NCBI GenBank assembly: GCA_003279655.1
Contig: QCHI01000004.1
Coordinates: forward strand, 24,421-88,420
Direction: 5' to 3'
Length of the DNA stretch: 64,000 bases
Source of the DNA: Prochlorococcus sp. AG-402-A21
Lineage (GTDB): Bacteria > Cyanobacteriota > Cyanobacteriia > PCC-6307 > Cyanobiaceae
The translations under genes were made by a program, and so were the position numbers. Each line of letters begins with the position of its first letter. Positions within the stretch are counted from its first letter, which is position 1. Below are positions 1-8,478 of this stretch, piece by piece. The notes under the pieces were generated by a model. That model was not told where the DNA came from, did no database searches, and worked only from the letters and a program-made list of their open reading frames with translations.

Positions 1-152
1 GCATTGTGCAGATCCCTTGAGCGCATTGGAAAACTGCAATATCTCAATCTTTGATGCATTTCCCATACTGCATCCCCCAACCAAGCTAATTGCAAAGGAC
101 CCAAGCCATCTGGAGAAATGGATGATTTATAAGAGCGAATCCAATCAGTCAA
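1..152 (-). CDS. mrnC: Mini-ribonuclease III, 5' part (runs off the window)
   Basis: Reading the minus strand from a TTG at 152-150 gives about 50 residues: TDWIRSYKSS, then LGPLQLAWLGDAVWEMHQRL, then RYCSFPMRSRDLHNA, open to the window edge. The L-x-LAWLGDAVWE stretch is the RNase III-type helix carrying the acidic residues of the mini-III family, which lacks the double-stranded RNA binding domain and matures 23S rRNA in bacteria where it has been studied. The TTG overlaps the TGA stop of the upstream STAS gene in a TTGA junction, which suggests translational coupling. The rest of the gene lies outside the window. The family call is by motif recognition; the start is inferred. Confidence 0.72.
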   Translation of the reverse strand, partial: MTDWIRSYKSSISPDGLGPLQLAWLGDAVWEMHQRLRYCSFPMRSRDLHN

Positions 153-514
153 GCTGACAATTTTCCGATTGCAGTATTTAGATCTGGTGCCAGATGAAGG
201 AATTCCTCTAAGCGAACAAGTTTGATGGTTTGAACAACTCTAGGATTTCCAACGACATTAAATGCTCTTTTCGACTGAGTACATTTTTTAGCAGCTTGAA
301 CCATTGCTCCTAGTCCACAAGAATCAATGAAATCGATATTAGATAAATCAATCACAACTGAAAGTTGATTTGAAGCTAAAACTTCATTGATATATGTAGT
401 GAATTGCTTCTCCGAATAGGCATCTAGTTGACCAGTGAAATTTATCACCAAACAACCATTTTGCTGGTTAAAACCACCTCTAAGAGAAACAGTAAGTCGT
501 TGTAATTCAGCTAT
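149..514 (-). CDS. STAS-domain anti-sigma factor antagonist-like protein, candidate AUA start
   Basis: A single STAS domain of SpoIIAA type, with the core strand VINFTGQLDAY and the loop VIDLSNIDFIDSCGLGAMVQ. In that loop the D-S-C-G-L-G segment sits where the phosphorylatable serine of anti-anti-sigma factors lies. Such proteins bind an anti-sigma or kinase partner; no partner gene is visible here. The conservative start is TTG at 451, but the in-frame stretch upstream (IAELQRLTVSLRGGFNQQNG) looks like the missing first strand of the fold. Between the in-frame stop at 527-529 and 451 there is no ATG, GTG or TTG; there is an ATA at 514-512 preceded by AGGGGA with 8 nt spacing. I extend the gene to that ATA as an inference. 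It lies between carA and the mini-RNase III gene on the same strand. Confidence 0.8.
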   Translation of the reverse strand: MAELQRLTVSLRGGFNQQNGCLVINFTGQLDAYSEKQFTTYINEVLASNQLSVVIDLSNIDFIDSCGLGAMVQAAKKCTQSKRAFNVVGNPRVVQTIKLVRLEEFLHLAPDLNTAIGKLSA

Positions 515-565
515 GGAATTAGTCCCCTATGACTTCATGTTGAAAGTGTAGTGATAGAAACCAAA

Positions 566-1720
566 TTAATCCACGATTCTTCTACGTTCTTCGATTAAGG
601 TTACGAAATGATTAAAATAATGATCTGCATCGTGAGGTCCTGGGCTTGCCTCGGGGTGATATTGGACGCCAAAGATAGGCTTATCAATTACTGAAATAGC
701 TGCCACTGTTTGGTCATTTAAATTAAGTCGTGTAACTTTTATTTTCTCCGAATTTAAAGATTCTGAATTCAAAGCAAAACCATGGTTTTGACTTGTTATT
801 TCAACTTTTCCATTCAATCCACATGGATGATTTAATCCTCTATGCCCATAAGAAAGTTTAAAAGTTGTCCCACCTAAAGCCAATCCAAGGATCTGATGGC
901 CCAAACAGATTCCAAAAACCGGTAATTTTTTGTACTCAATTAGATTTTTAGCGAGATTAATACCACTCTCAACAGTGGATGGATCTCCAGGGCCATTGGA
1001 GAGGAAAACAGCTTCAGGGGACAACGCTAAAACATCAGATATTCCAGCATTTGCAGGCAAGACAGTTACTTCACAACCATGAGCAACTAATCGATCTAAT
1101 ATGGATTTTTTTATCCCGAAATCTATAGCTACAACTTTGTATGGAATTGTTTGAATATTTTTAATTCTCTTATCAAATGAAACCTGACAACTTGTGTTGA
1201 CTATATAAGATTTTGTCGTTGTTACTTTATCGACAAGATTCAGACCACTCATTGAAGGAGATTTTTTTAAGAGTGAAAATAATTCAACTATTGAATAGTT
1301 TGACTCTGATGAAATAATTCCATTTAAAGAACCAGTCTCTCGTAAATGTCTAACAAGTGCTCTTGTATCTATTCCATGAATTCCAACAACATTTTCATTG
1401 TGTAACCATTTTTCAAACGGAATTTCATGTCTCCAGTTACTTGGAGTTTTTGATATTTGACGAGCTATCACACCCTTAACTGAAGGATGTGATGATTCAT
1501 TATCCTCAGAATTGACTCCAATATTTCCAATCTCTGGGTAGGTAAAAGTAATAAGCTGACCAAAATAACTTGGATCAGTTATGACCTCTTGATATCCAGT
1601 CATCCCAGTATTAAATACTACTTCTCCTGTAGTAGTACCAACGGCACCAAAAGATAATCCTTCAAAGTAGGTACCATCCTCTAATAACAATATTGCAGAG
1701 CTATCAGAATCAAAAAACAT
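566..1720 (-). CDS. carA: Carbamoyl-phosphate synthase, small (glutaminase) subunit
   Basis: 384 aa, the usual length. It hydrolyses glutamine and channels ammonia to CarB for carbamoyl phosphate, used in arginine and pyrimidine synthesis. The N-terminal small-subunit domain (about 1-190) begins with [11 protein letters not shown]. The C-terminal class I glutamine amidotransferase domain has the nucleophile Cys272 in FGICLGHQ and the His355/Glu357 pair in [10 protein letters not shown], plus SNGPGDP at 241-247. The triad is complete. ATG start. It lies 29 bp downstream of trpD on the same strand, so the two are probably co-transcribed. Its partner carB is in the same window but about 24 kb away. 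Confidence 0.97.
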   Translation of the reverse strand: MFFDSDSSAILLLEDGTYFEGLSFGAVGTTTGEVVFNTGMTGYQEVITDPSYFGQLITFTYPEIGNIGVNSEDNESSHPSVKGVIARQISKTPSNWRHEIPFEKWLHNENVVGIHGIDTRALVRHLRETGSLNGIISSESNYSIVELFSLLKKSPSMSGLNLVDKVTTTKSYIVNTSCQVSFDKRIKNIQTIPYKVVAIDFGIKKSILDRLVAHGCEVTVLPANAGISDVLALSPEAVFLSNGPGDPSTVESGINLAKNLIEYKKLPVFGICLGHQILGLALGGTTFKLSYGHRGLNHPCGLNGKVEITSQNHGFALNSESLNSEKIKVTRLNLNDQTVAAISVIDKPIFGVQYHPEASPGPHDADHYFNHFVTLIEERRRIVD

Positions 1721-1749
1721 AAGAAATAAGGCTTATCAAATTAAAAGAA

Positions 1750-2787
1750 TTAGGTGGTTAAAAAATCTCTTAACTGCTTGAAAAGGAGCCATGATTTATC
1801 TGTATTCAAGCAATCTAATGATCGTTTGACTCCTAAAGATAAATCATCCTCAGATCCTGATACCCATAAAACAAGGGCGGTATTTAAAGCTACAACTTCT
1901 TTATGATATTTATTTCCTTCGCCTTTAAGTAAAGACATTAAAATTTGAGAATTAGTTTTCAAATCATCACCTTTCAAACTTTCATTAGAGATTTCAGTAA
2001 GTCCAAGATCACTCGGATTAATAATTTCAGACCTAATAACATCTTTGTCTAAGAACCGAAATTGATTAGCCCCAGCTAGTGAAGCCTCGTCTAGGCCACC
2101 CGCACCATGAACCACAACAGCTCTTTTAAGCCCCATTCCTTTTAAAGCTCTTGATATGGGATCAAGCAAATCAGATTTAGCTACTCCCAAGACTTGAGAC
2201 TTTGGTCTTAGTGGGTTCACTAATGGACCCAGTAAATTAAAAATGGTTCTAACTCCTAAGCTTTTTCTCAAAGGAGCAAGGTTTACCAATGAAGGATGCC
2301 AAGAAGGAGCAAAAAGAAATGTAATGCCCAAATTCTTTAAAGCTTCAACAATTTTTCCGGAAGAAACATTTAAAGGTAATCCTAAATTTTCTAATACATC
2401 AGCTGATCCAACCTTGCCACTTGCACTTCTGTTTCCATGTTTAGCGATTTTCACTCCTAAAGCAGCTGAAACAAATGCAACTGCTGTTGAAATATTGAAT
2501 GTGCTAGCTCCATCTCCACCAGTTCCACATGTATCAACCAAATCAAAGGTTGGTAGATCGGATGGCGTTAATGAGGCATCTTGAAGGATTTTTGCCATTG
2601 CCGAAAGTTCATCACCAGAAACACCCTTTGCTCTAAATGCCGCTAAGAATGCACCCGTTTGAACTGGTTCAATTTTATTATTAAGCCATGAATTCATTAA
2701 ATAACTAGATTGCTCTTCAGTTAAATCATTGGATGAAAGTAGTGATTCAAGAATTACTGAATAAGATATAGGATTTAATGGGGTCAT
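1750..2787 (-). CDS. trpD: Anthranilate phosphoribosyltransferase
   Basis: 345 aa. It transfers phosphoribose from PRPP to anthranilate, the second committed step of tryptophan synthesis. Family motifs are intact: [10 protein letters not shown] at 87-96 (PRPP/Mg site) and [15 protein letters not shown] at 116-130 (anthranilate/PRPP site), with NLLGPLVNP further on. ATG start, followed at 29 bp by carA, so tryptophan and carbamoyl-phosphate genes may share a transcript. No other trp gene is in the window. Confidence 0.96.
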   Translation of the reverse strand: MTPLNPISYSVILESLLSSNDLTEEQSSYLMNSWLNNKIEPVQTGAFLAAFRAKGVSGDELSAMAKILQDASLTPSDLPTFDLVDTCGTGGDGASTFNISTAVAFVSAALGVKIAKHGNRSASGKVGSADVLENLGLPLNVSSGKIVEALKNLGITFLFAPSWHPSLVNLAPLRKSLGVRTIFNLLGPLVNPLRPKSQVLGVAKSDLLDPISRALKGMGLKRAVVVHGAGGLDEASLAGANQFRFLDKDVIRSEIINPSDLGLTEISNESLKGDDLKTNSQILMSLLKGEGNKYHKEVVALNTALVLWVSGSEDDLSLGVKRSLDCLNTDKSWLLFKQLRDFLTT

Positions 2788-2904
2788 TTATCAGAAAGTG
2801 CCTGAATGCATAGCATTCACAGCTGAATATTTTTAATAACTTAATCATTAATATATCAACTATATAAGTTGTTTAAATAAAAAAATAATTTTCTAACATT
2901 AAGC

Positions 2905-3210
2905 TTACGAAGAATCTGAGGTATCAAATCCAGAACCAACGTTATCAGGACTTGAATGACTTGTAGGACGAAATCCCTCTGACCAGAGTTTTCTTGTTAT
3001 TGCCTCTAAATTTTCACGATTAATATTCCATTTTTTTAATAGTTTTTCCATGTCAGAATTAAGATCGTCAGCACCTTTAAAATCTTGATAACGAATTAAT
3101 AATCTAGCTAGTTCAACAAAATTGTTTGAAGTTGGTGAATCTATAGCACATAAACGATCAAGATTTTCTCTATCTGTTGGATAAAGCGGATGATTTTGAG
3201 CCTCGTTCAT
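2905..3210 (-). CDS. DUF3288-family protein
   Basis: 101 aa, no signal peptide or membrane segment. The opening HPLYPTDRENLDRL, followed by LARLLIRYQDFKGADDL and a helical KLLKKWNINRENLEAITRKL, matches the cyanobacterial DUF3288 pattern as I remember it. Function unknown. The C-terminus (about 80-101) is Ser/Asp/Gly-rich and probably disordered. It is divergent from the ABC transporter at 3286, with only about 75 bp between the starts, so both promoters must lie in that short gap. Confidence 0.8.
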   Translation of the reverse strand: MNEAQNHPLYPTDRENLDRLCAIDSPTSNNFVELARLLIRYQDFKGADDLNSDMEKLLKKWNINRENLEAITRKLWSEGFRPTSHSSPDNVGSGFDTSDSS

Positions 3211-3285
3211 AAATTTAGTTAAATTGGATTTTACTCACGTCCATGGGCTTATATTGCCTAGGTTGGTGTGCATATTAATAAAAGA

Positions 3286-5037
3286 ATGGCTGCATTAAGA
3301 ATAGATCTAATAAAAAACTATTTGAGACCACACAGAAAGGATTTGATAATAGGCGCTTTCTGTCTGATTTTTGTAAATATCTTAAGTGTTGCCATTCCAA
3401 TGGAAGTTAGAAGTATCGTTGATGACTTAAAAGAAGGGTTTACATTTTCATACGTCTTAAATAAATCGACATGGTTAATACTCTTAGCAACAGTGATGGG
3501 GGGAACTAGATTGATATCTCGGCAACTCGTATTCGGAGTTGGTAGACAAGTAGAAGTTTCTTTAAGACAAAAATTATTTAATCGCATGCTTGAACAGGAT
3601 CCAGGATGGGTTCAAACCATTGGGACTGGAGAAGTAATAACAAGAGCTACTAGCGATTTAGAAAATATTCGAAGATTACTTGGTTTTACGGTTCTAAGTC
3701 TAACGAACACATTACTGGCATACACTTTCACATTGCCAGCAATGCTTACAATTGATCCACTTTTAACCTTTTTTGCTATTTCTGTTTATCCAATTTTACT
3801 TGGCACCGTTGGATTATTCGGAGGAAGAATGGTAAAACAAAGAAAAAGGCAACAACAAGCATTATCAGAATTAAGTGAATTAATTCAAGAAGATCTATCT
3901 GGTATAAGCGCGATTAAAATTTATGGCCAAGAACAAGCTGAGCAAGAAGCTTTCAAGAAATTAAATATTAGATATAGAGATGCTGCTATTAACCTAGCAA
4001 GAACAGCAAGTACATTATTCCCACTACTTCAAGGTTTATCCTCCATCTCATTGCTTCTTCTTATAGCTATAGGGAGTGGTCAACTAAGCAATGGTAGTCT
4101 TACCGTCGGGGGATTGGTTGCATTAATTCTTTATGTAGAGAGACTTGTTTTCCCAACAGCTTTATTAGGATTTACATTAAATACTTTTCAATTAGGTCAG
4201 GTAAGTTTAGAGAGAGTAGAAGAGATATTAAATCATGAACCAACAATCAAAGATAAGAAAAATACTATCAAAATATCTAAGCCAATTTCAGGTAAATTAG
4301 AAGCAAAAAATCTGATAATAAAGTATGAAGATTCTCCAAGGAACATACTTGATGGAATTTCTTTTAAAATCAATCCCGGAGAAATAGTTGCTTTAGTGGG
4401 GCCTGTAGGTTGCGGCAAAACAACATTGGCAAGAGCTTTAGGAAGAATGATAAAAATTGAGGAAGGAACATTGTTTCTAGACGACAATGATGTGATGGAC
4501 TTACAGTTAAAACATTTAAGAAGCAATATAGCTTTAGTACCTCAAGAGGGATATCTTTTTACAGAAACACTTTCAGACAATATTAAATACGGGAATCCAG
4601 AAGCATCTATAGATAAAGTCGAAGAATCAGCCTATGAAGCGCGAATGACAGATGATATAAAAGGGTTTCCAGATGGTCTGCAAACACTTGTCGGTGAAAG
4701 AGGTATAACTCTCAGCGGTGGACAAAGACAACGTACAGCTCTGAGTAGAGCATTGTTAGTAGATTCAAAAATAATTGTTCTTGATGATGCCCTAGCAAGT
4801 GTGGACAACAAAACCGCCTCAGCAATACTTCAAACAATAAAAAATCAATATAGCAAGACGGTATTAATGATTAGTCATCAACTATCAGCTGCTGCTGCTT
4901 GTGATCGAATATTAGTAATGAATGATGGAAAAATTGTACAAGAGGGAACTCATCAATTCTTAATTAAGAAAGACGGTTTGTATAAAAGCATGTGGGAAAG
5001 AGAAAAAGCAAAAGAGCAACTTCAATCAGATGATTAA
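3286..5037 (+). CDS. ABC half-transporter, exporter type (membrane plus ATPase domain)
   Basis: 583 aa from ATG 3286; an in-frame GTG at 3268 would add six residues, but MAALRIDLIKNYLRPHRKDL looks like a natural start. The N-terminal type I exporter membrane domain (about 20-305) is followed by a nucleotide-binding domain with Walker A GPVGCGKTT (372-380), signature LSGGQ (476-480) and Walker B IIVLDDALASVD (496-507). An Asp stands where the catalytic Glu usually follows Walker B, a substitution seen in MdlA/MdlB-like subunits. Such subunits are often heterodimer partners, but no second half-transporter is adjacent. Substrate unknown. Confidence 0.9.
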   Translation: MAALRIDLIKNYLRPHRKDLIIGAFCLIFVNILSVAIPMEVRSIVDDLKEGFTFSYVLNKSTWLILLATVMGGTRLISRQLVFGVGRQVEVSLRQKLFNRMLEQDPGWVQTIGTGEVITRATSDLENIRRLLGFTVLSLTNTLLAYTFTLPAMLTIDPLLTFFAISVYPILLGTVGLFGGRMVKQRKRQQQALSELSELIQEDLSGISAIKIYGQEQAEQEAFKKLNIRYRDAAINLARTASTLFPLLQGLSSISLLLLIAIGSGQLSNGSLTVGGLVALILYVERLVFPTALLGFTLNTFQLGQVSLERVEEILNHEPTIKDKKNTIKISKPISGKLEAKNLIIKYEDSPRNILDGISFKINPGEIVALVGPVGCGKTTLARALGRMIKIEEGTLFLDDNDVMDLQLKHLRSNIALVPQEGYLFTETLSDNIKYGNPEASIDKVEESAYEARMTDDIKGFPDGLQTLVGERGITLSGGQRQRTALSRALLVDSKIIVLDDALASVDNKTASAILQTIKNQYSKTVLMISHQLSAAAACDRILVMNDGKIVQEGTHQFLIKKDGLYKSMWEREKAKEQLQSDD

Positions 5038-5127
5038 TCATTACTTAATAAATTTTTTTAATCTATTTAATCTAAATTAGATATAAGATAGAAAAACAAT
5101 TATGTTCTTTAAGATAATCATGAAATC

Positions 5128-5373
5128 ATGAGCGCTTTAACAAAATATAAACTTAATTGCGACCTTGCATTTGGTGATATTTACATTCAGATCCTTGCCT
5201 GGATGGGAGTAATTTTTGTAAGTCTTGCTGCAGGTCTTGCACTAATGGGCTCATCAAGACCAATTTTTGCTCTTTTAGGAGTAGGTTTAATCCTTGTGTT
5301 AAGCCTCCCTTTCTTATTGTTTGCATTTGTTACTACACTAATAAATCATATAAGAATAGAAACTATAAATTAA
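5128..5373 (+). CDS. Small membrane protein, two predicted helices
   Basis: 81 aa with two hydrophobic segments, about 22-40 (ILAWMGVIFVSLAAGLALMG) and 48-73, joined by a short SSRPIFA loop. ATG start. It ends 4 bp before the msrA ATG, so the pair is probably one operon. I do not recognise a named family; it resembles small conserved proteins of marine picocyanobacteria. Function unknown. Confidence 0.7.
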   Translation: MSALTKYKLNCDLAFGDIYIQILAWMGVIFVSLAAGLALMGSSRPIFALLGVGLILVLSLPFLLFAFVTTLINHIRIETIN

Positions 5374-5377
5374 AGTT

Positions 5378-6127
5378 ATGATTAAAAAGATAAGTGAATA
5401 TTTAACAATGATAATTGATAAGCTTTATTCTGATAAAAGTACAGAAAAACTTAAGAATAAAGTGCTACATACAATATTAAAAAACGAACTAACCGCTAAG
5501 CCAAAAGAGAATGAGCAAGAAATACTTTTTGGGTGCGGATGCTTTTGGGGCGCAGAGAAAGGTTTCTGGAGGCTTCCAGGTGTTATCACAACTGCCGTTG
5601 GTTATGCTGGCGGTGAAAAGGAAAACCCAAATTATAGAGAAGTATGTTCTGGCCTAACAGGTCATACCGAAGTCGTAAGAGTTGTTTGGAATAACAATGA
5701 AATTGATCTAAGCGACTTACTAAAATTATTTTGGGAATGCCACGATCCAACACAAGGTAATCGTCAGGGCAACGATAGTGGAAGCCAATATAGATCTGCG
5801 ATTTATACTACAAGCAAAGATCAACTTATTAAAGCTATAGAAAGCAAAAAAAGCTATCAAAAAGATCTACAAAATAATGGATTTGGGAAAATTACTACCG
5901 AAATTCAGAATGATATTAAGTTCTATTTTGCTGAGAACTATCATCAACAGTATTTAGCAAAGCCTGGCAGTAGACCATATTGCTCTGCGATGCCTACAAA
6001 AGTAATATTTAATGATTTTAATGGAGCTAATTTTAAACTCAATAAAAAAATTTGGTCGAACTATAATTGGGATATAAGTCATTGTATTCTGAGAGGCGAG
6101 AATACACCCATTGAATCTAATTTATAA
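5378..6127 (+). CDS. msrA: Peptide-methionine (S)-S-oxide reductase
   Basis: 249 aa. It repairs S-form methionine sulfoxide in proteins. The active-site motif GCFWGAEKGFW has the catalytic Cys at 55, followed by the typical VGYAGGE, HTEVVRV, FWECHDPTQGNRQGNDSGSQYRSAIY and AENYHQQYL segments. Cys197-type resolving residue is in the RPYCSAMP segment. An N-terminal extension of about 45 residues precedes the catalytic core; it is lysine-rich and not a clear signal peptide. The stop codon overlaps the next ATG by one base (TAATG). Confidence 0.95.
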   Translation: MIKKISEYLTMIIDKLYSDKSTEKLKNKVLHTILKNELTAKPKENEQEILFGCGCFWGAEKGFWRLPGVITTAVGYAGGEKENPNYREVCSGLTGHTEVVRVVWNNNEIDLSDLLKLFWECHDPTQGNRQGNDSGSQYRSAIYTTSKDQLIKAIESKKSYQKDLQNNGFGKITTEIQNDIKFYFAENYHQQYLAKPGSRPYCSAMPTKVIFNDFNGANFKLNKKIWSNYNWDISHCILRGENTPIESNL

Positions 6128-6291
6128 TGAATGATCAATTACCAGATAGAACTGTTTTGCTGATTATATTGGCTACATTGTTATTAGTATTTTTTTTAGT
6201 ATTTAGCTTCAAATCTGAGAAAATTGAACAAGAAAAAACAATTCAATGGATGGATAGTTCGTTAAATACTGAATTGGCTTATCCAAGCTAA
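6127..6291 (+). CDS. Short single-helix membrane protein (54 aa)
   Basis: ATG-started 54-codon ORF whose first base is the last base of the msrA stop (TAATG junction), strong positional support for translation. After MNDQLPDRT a single hydrophobic helix, about residues 9-28 (rich in L, I, V, F), is followed by a charged tail KSEKIEQEKTIQWMDSS. One-pass protein with a short N-terminus; no recognised family. Confidence 0.6.
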   Translation: MNDQLPDRTVLLIILATLLLVFFLVFSFKSEKIEQEKTIQWMDSSLNTELAYPS

Positions 6292-6331
6292 TGAGAAATA
6301 AATTTTAAAATGATTATTTTTTTTAAAACAT

Positions 6332-6664
6332 ATGAAAAATAATAAATTAGAAAAAAACTTAGAAAGAGCTCGGATAAACTTATACAATATACTCGCAATC
6401 ATAATTGTAATTATTCCTGAATACTTTGCTGAGTTAATCTATTCAATTGAAGTATCGCAACATAAAGGTATATTGCCAAATGAGGGAGATGCTTGGGAAA
6501 ACGAAACGGAATTAAAACTCTCAAAGATGAATATCTATGAGTTAAGATTAATGGCAAAAAGACTTGCTATTCATGGATATTCCAATGAAAACAGAAGTTC
6601 ACTTATTAGAAGAATAAACAGCAAGTCTAAGAAAAGAATTAAATGGAAATCATCAAAAATTTAA
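6332..6664 (+). CDS. SAP/Rho-N-like helical protein
   Basis: 110 aa. A hydrophobic stretch (about 19-37) is followed by a C-terminal segment LSKMNIYELRLMAKRLAIHGY (about 63-83) and SSLIRRI. This fits the helix-extension-helix SAP or Rho N-terminal fold used for nucleic-acid contact. The C-terminal tail is very basic (KSKKRIKWKSSK). The domain call rests on the spacing of L-x-L-x-LR-x-MAK and LI-x-RI and is moderate. ATG start; it ends 34 bp before tRNA-Pro. Confidence 0.6.
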   Translation: MKNNKLEKNLERARINLYNILAIIIVIIPEYFAELIYSIEVSQHKGILPNEGDAWENETELKLSKMNIYELRLMAKRLAIHGYSNENRSSLIRRINSKSKKRIKWKSSKI

Positions 6665-6698
6665 AATATCCTCAATACCTTGTGATAATTTAAATTTA

Positions 6699-6772
6699 CG
6701 GGACGTAGCGCAGCTTGGTAGCGCACCACTTTGGGGTAGTGGGGGTCGTGGGTTCAAATCCCGCCGTTCCGA
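6699..6772 (+). tRNA. tRNA-Pro (anticodon GGG)
   Basis: 74 nt that fold as a full cloverleaf: acceptor CGGGACG/CGTTCCG (one G-T pair), D arm GCGC/GCGC, anticodon stem CCACT/AGTGG with loop TTGGGGT giving anticodon GGG, variable loop GGGTC, T arm GTGGG/CCCGC with loop TTCAAAT, discriminator A. No CCA is encoded. The GGG anticodon reads CCC/CCU proline codons. Confidence 0.95.
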
Positions 6773-6789
6773 TAAAATCAAATCTATTA

Positions 6790-6963
6790 CTAATCAGAGT
6801 CGCTGACTAAAGATTGGATTAATTTCAATGTACTAACCAGAACTGCTAAAAAAACGAAGAGTGTCAAAAAAATAATTAATGCAAAGAGTAATGGTGGTAC
6901 ATCAATCTCCCCAAAAGAAACGATAAATAAATTAGGTAAAAAATACATCAAAAACAAATCCAT
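6790..6963 (-). CDS. Small membrane protein (57 aa)
   Basis: From ATG 6963 the product is 57 aa; an in-frame TTG at 6975 would add four. Two hydrophobic stretches, MYFLPNLFIVSF near the N-terminus and LLFALIIFLTLFVFLAVLVS at about 25-44, then a polar tail ending LVSDSD. It follows uppP on the same strand. No family recognised. It could be a lipid-cycle accessory by position only. Confidence 0.5.
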   Translation of the reverse strand: MDLFLMYFLPNLFIVSFGEIDVPPLLFALIIFLTLFVFLAVLVSTLKLIQSLVSDSD

Positions 6964-7006
6964 TTCACAAAGCAATACTAAACCAACAAATATAGAAAAC
7001 TAATTT

Positions 7007-7876
7007 TTATAAAGCTGACAATATAAAAGCACCAAAAGCCAAACGATAATATACAAAAACAAAAGTATTATTTTTAGCTAAGAACTTAAGAAACAAGTCA
7101 ATAGCAAATAAAGAAGAAACGAAGGATGATATAATACCTATAATTATAGGTATTATATCTATTGAAGATGATGTTCTAAATAAAGTAAACAATTCAACGA
7201 CTCCTGAAATCGAAATTGCTGGTATACCAATTAGAAAACAAAGTCTAGCTGCTGTTTTTCTTTCAATACCCGAAAATAAAGCTGAGGTCAAAGTAATACC
7301 TGATCTAGAAACTCCAGGAAATACAGCTAGAGATTGAGCAAGCCCTAGAAAAATAACATCTTTTAAATTAATGTCATTAAATATCTTTTTTCTATTCCCA
7401 TAAATTTCAGCAAGTGCTAGCAAAAGTGCCATAAGAATAGAAATAATGGCTATGGAAAACAAACCTCTGAAATTCGAATCGGAGTAATTGGGCCAATAAA
7501 ATTTAACAAGCAAACCAAAAATGCAAATTGGGATGCTGGCTACAAAGATATAAGTAGCAAGTGTGGTGTTTTCATCTTTAAAAGCATTACGATGAGTAAA
7601 TATCGATAAAAATGAATCAATAATTAAACTAATCTGATTTCGAAAATAATAAATAATAGCAACTGCGCTTCCTAATTGTATAGAAGCTGAAAAGGAGGCA
7701 CCAGGATCATCCCATCCCAAAAAATAAGGCAACACCTTTAAATGAGCTGTACTACTAATTGGAAGAAACTCAGTAAAACCTTGAATAATGCCTAAACAAA
7801 ATGATTTAAGGTAAATAAATACATAAGGACTAATTTCTTCATTTATATTTTGAAAATAATCAAAACACAAGCTCAC
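7007..7876 (-). CDS. uppP: Undecaprenyl-diphosphatase
   Basis: 289 aa, multi-pass membrane protein. It dephosphorylates undecaprenyl pyrophosphate, recycling the lipid carrier for peptidoglycan and surface polysaccharide. The two signature regions are present: QGFTEFLPISSTAHL (32-46) and PGVSRSGITLTSAL (about 185-198). GTG start, divergent from the small secreted protein at 7926 with only about 50 bp between. BacA/UppP family assignment is secure. Confidence 0.95.
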   Translation of the reverse strand: MSLCFDYFQNINEEISPYVFIYLKSFCLGIIQGFTEFLPISSTAHLKVLPYFLGWDDPGASFSASIQLGSAVAIIYYFRNQISLIIDSFLSIFTHRNAFKDENTTLATYIFVASIPICIFGLLVKFYWPNYSDSNFRGLFSIAIISILMALLLALAEIYGNRKKIFNDINLKDVIFLGLAQSLAVFPGVSRSGITLTSALFSGIERKTAARLCFLIGIPAISISGVVELFTLFRTSSSIDIIPIIIGIISSFVSSLFAIDLFLKFLAKNNTFVFVYYRLAFGAFILSAL

Positions 7877-7925
7877 TAATTTCTTGGGATTTTCAATTAG
7901 TATAGAGATGAACTAAAGATAAATT

Positions 7926-8207
7926 ATGGGTAAAAAATTTATATTCTCATTAATTATTGTTCTAACCTCCTTAGCGGGGTTCCAAGGCAAGGCTAAAGCA
8001 GATTACTGGTTAGTAATAGGTAGCTATAGACAAGGTCCCGGAGGGAAACCACAAGTAAGTGGTATAACAAGTCCATCATTATTTGCTATTCCAATTGGGA
8101 CCGAAAGGATGTGCAAAGAAGCTGGAAAAAAAATTGAGAATGATATCTACAAACCTGTGTGGCAATTTGATAGCAAATGGACATGCATCAAAAATTCAAA
8201 TAATTAA
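7926..8207 (+). CDS. Small secreted protein with signal peptide
   Basis: 93 aa. A classic signal peptide, MGKKFIFSLIIVLTSLAGFQ followed by GKAKA, has a likely cut near residue 25 before DYWLVIGSYRQGPGG. The mature part is about 68 aa with two Cys (MCKEAG and WTCIKN) that could form a disulfide. It probably ends in the periplasm or thylakoid lumen. No named family recognised. ATG start. Confidence 0.65.
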   Translation: MGKKFIFSLIIVLTSLAGFQGKAKADYWLVIGSYRQGPGGKPQVSGITSPSLFAIPIGTERMCKEAGKKIENDIYKPVWQFDSKWTCIKNSNN

Positions 8208-8240
8208 AATAAGCTTTATTAACGTTATATAGAGAGACCA

Positions 8241-8390
8241 TCATCTTTGTACATCATGAGCACAACCATCTCCTTCATAGTCATCGCTATTGTAATAACC
8301 ATTTTTAGTTCCAAAAAAAACGGCAGAGATAACAAAAGGTACTGCTACAAAAACTAAGAAATTAGATAAATTCAAATTACTCTGATCCAC
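8241..8390 (-). CDS. Short single-helix protein with acidic tail (49 aa)
   Basis: GTG-started ORF on the minus strand: MDQSNLNLSN, then a hydrophobic helix FLVFVAVPFVISAVFFG (11-27), then a Tyr/Asp-rich tail KNGYYNSDDYEGDGC ending AHDVQR. The clean one-helix architecture resembles small thylakoid or photosystem-associated subunits, but I cannot match it to a named Psb, Psa or Pet protein. It fills the gap between the secreted protein and the GIY-YIG-like gene. Confidence 0.6.
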   Translation of the reverse strand: MDQSNLNLSNFLVFVAVPFVISAVFFGTKNGYYNSDDYEGDGCAHDVQR

Positions 8391-8478
8391 TTTATAGGCA
8401 TAATCTAACAAGAAAATCCATTTTTTTAAACCAACAATCTTTATAAATTATTAATCTATTAAACACATAAAGTACGTA

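Noticed and set aside
2243..2584. 113-aa ORF on the plus strand
   Set aside because: Antisense shadow of trpD, whose motifs are complete in the minus frame.
8257..8358. Plus-strand ORF opening MSTTISFIVIAIVITIFSS
   Set aside because: It lies opposite the better-supported 49-codon minus-strand gene and ends in a low-complexity Lys/Asn/Tyr stretch.
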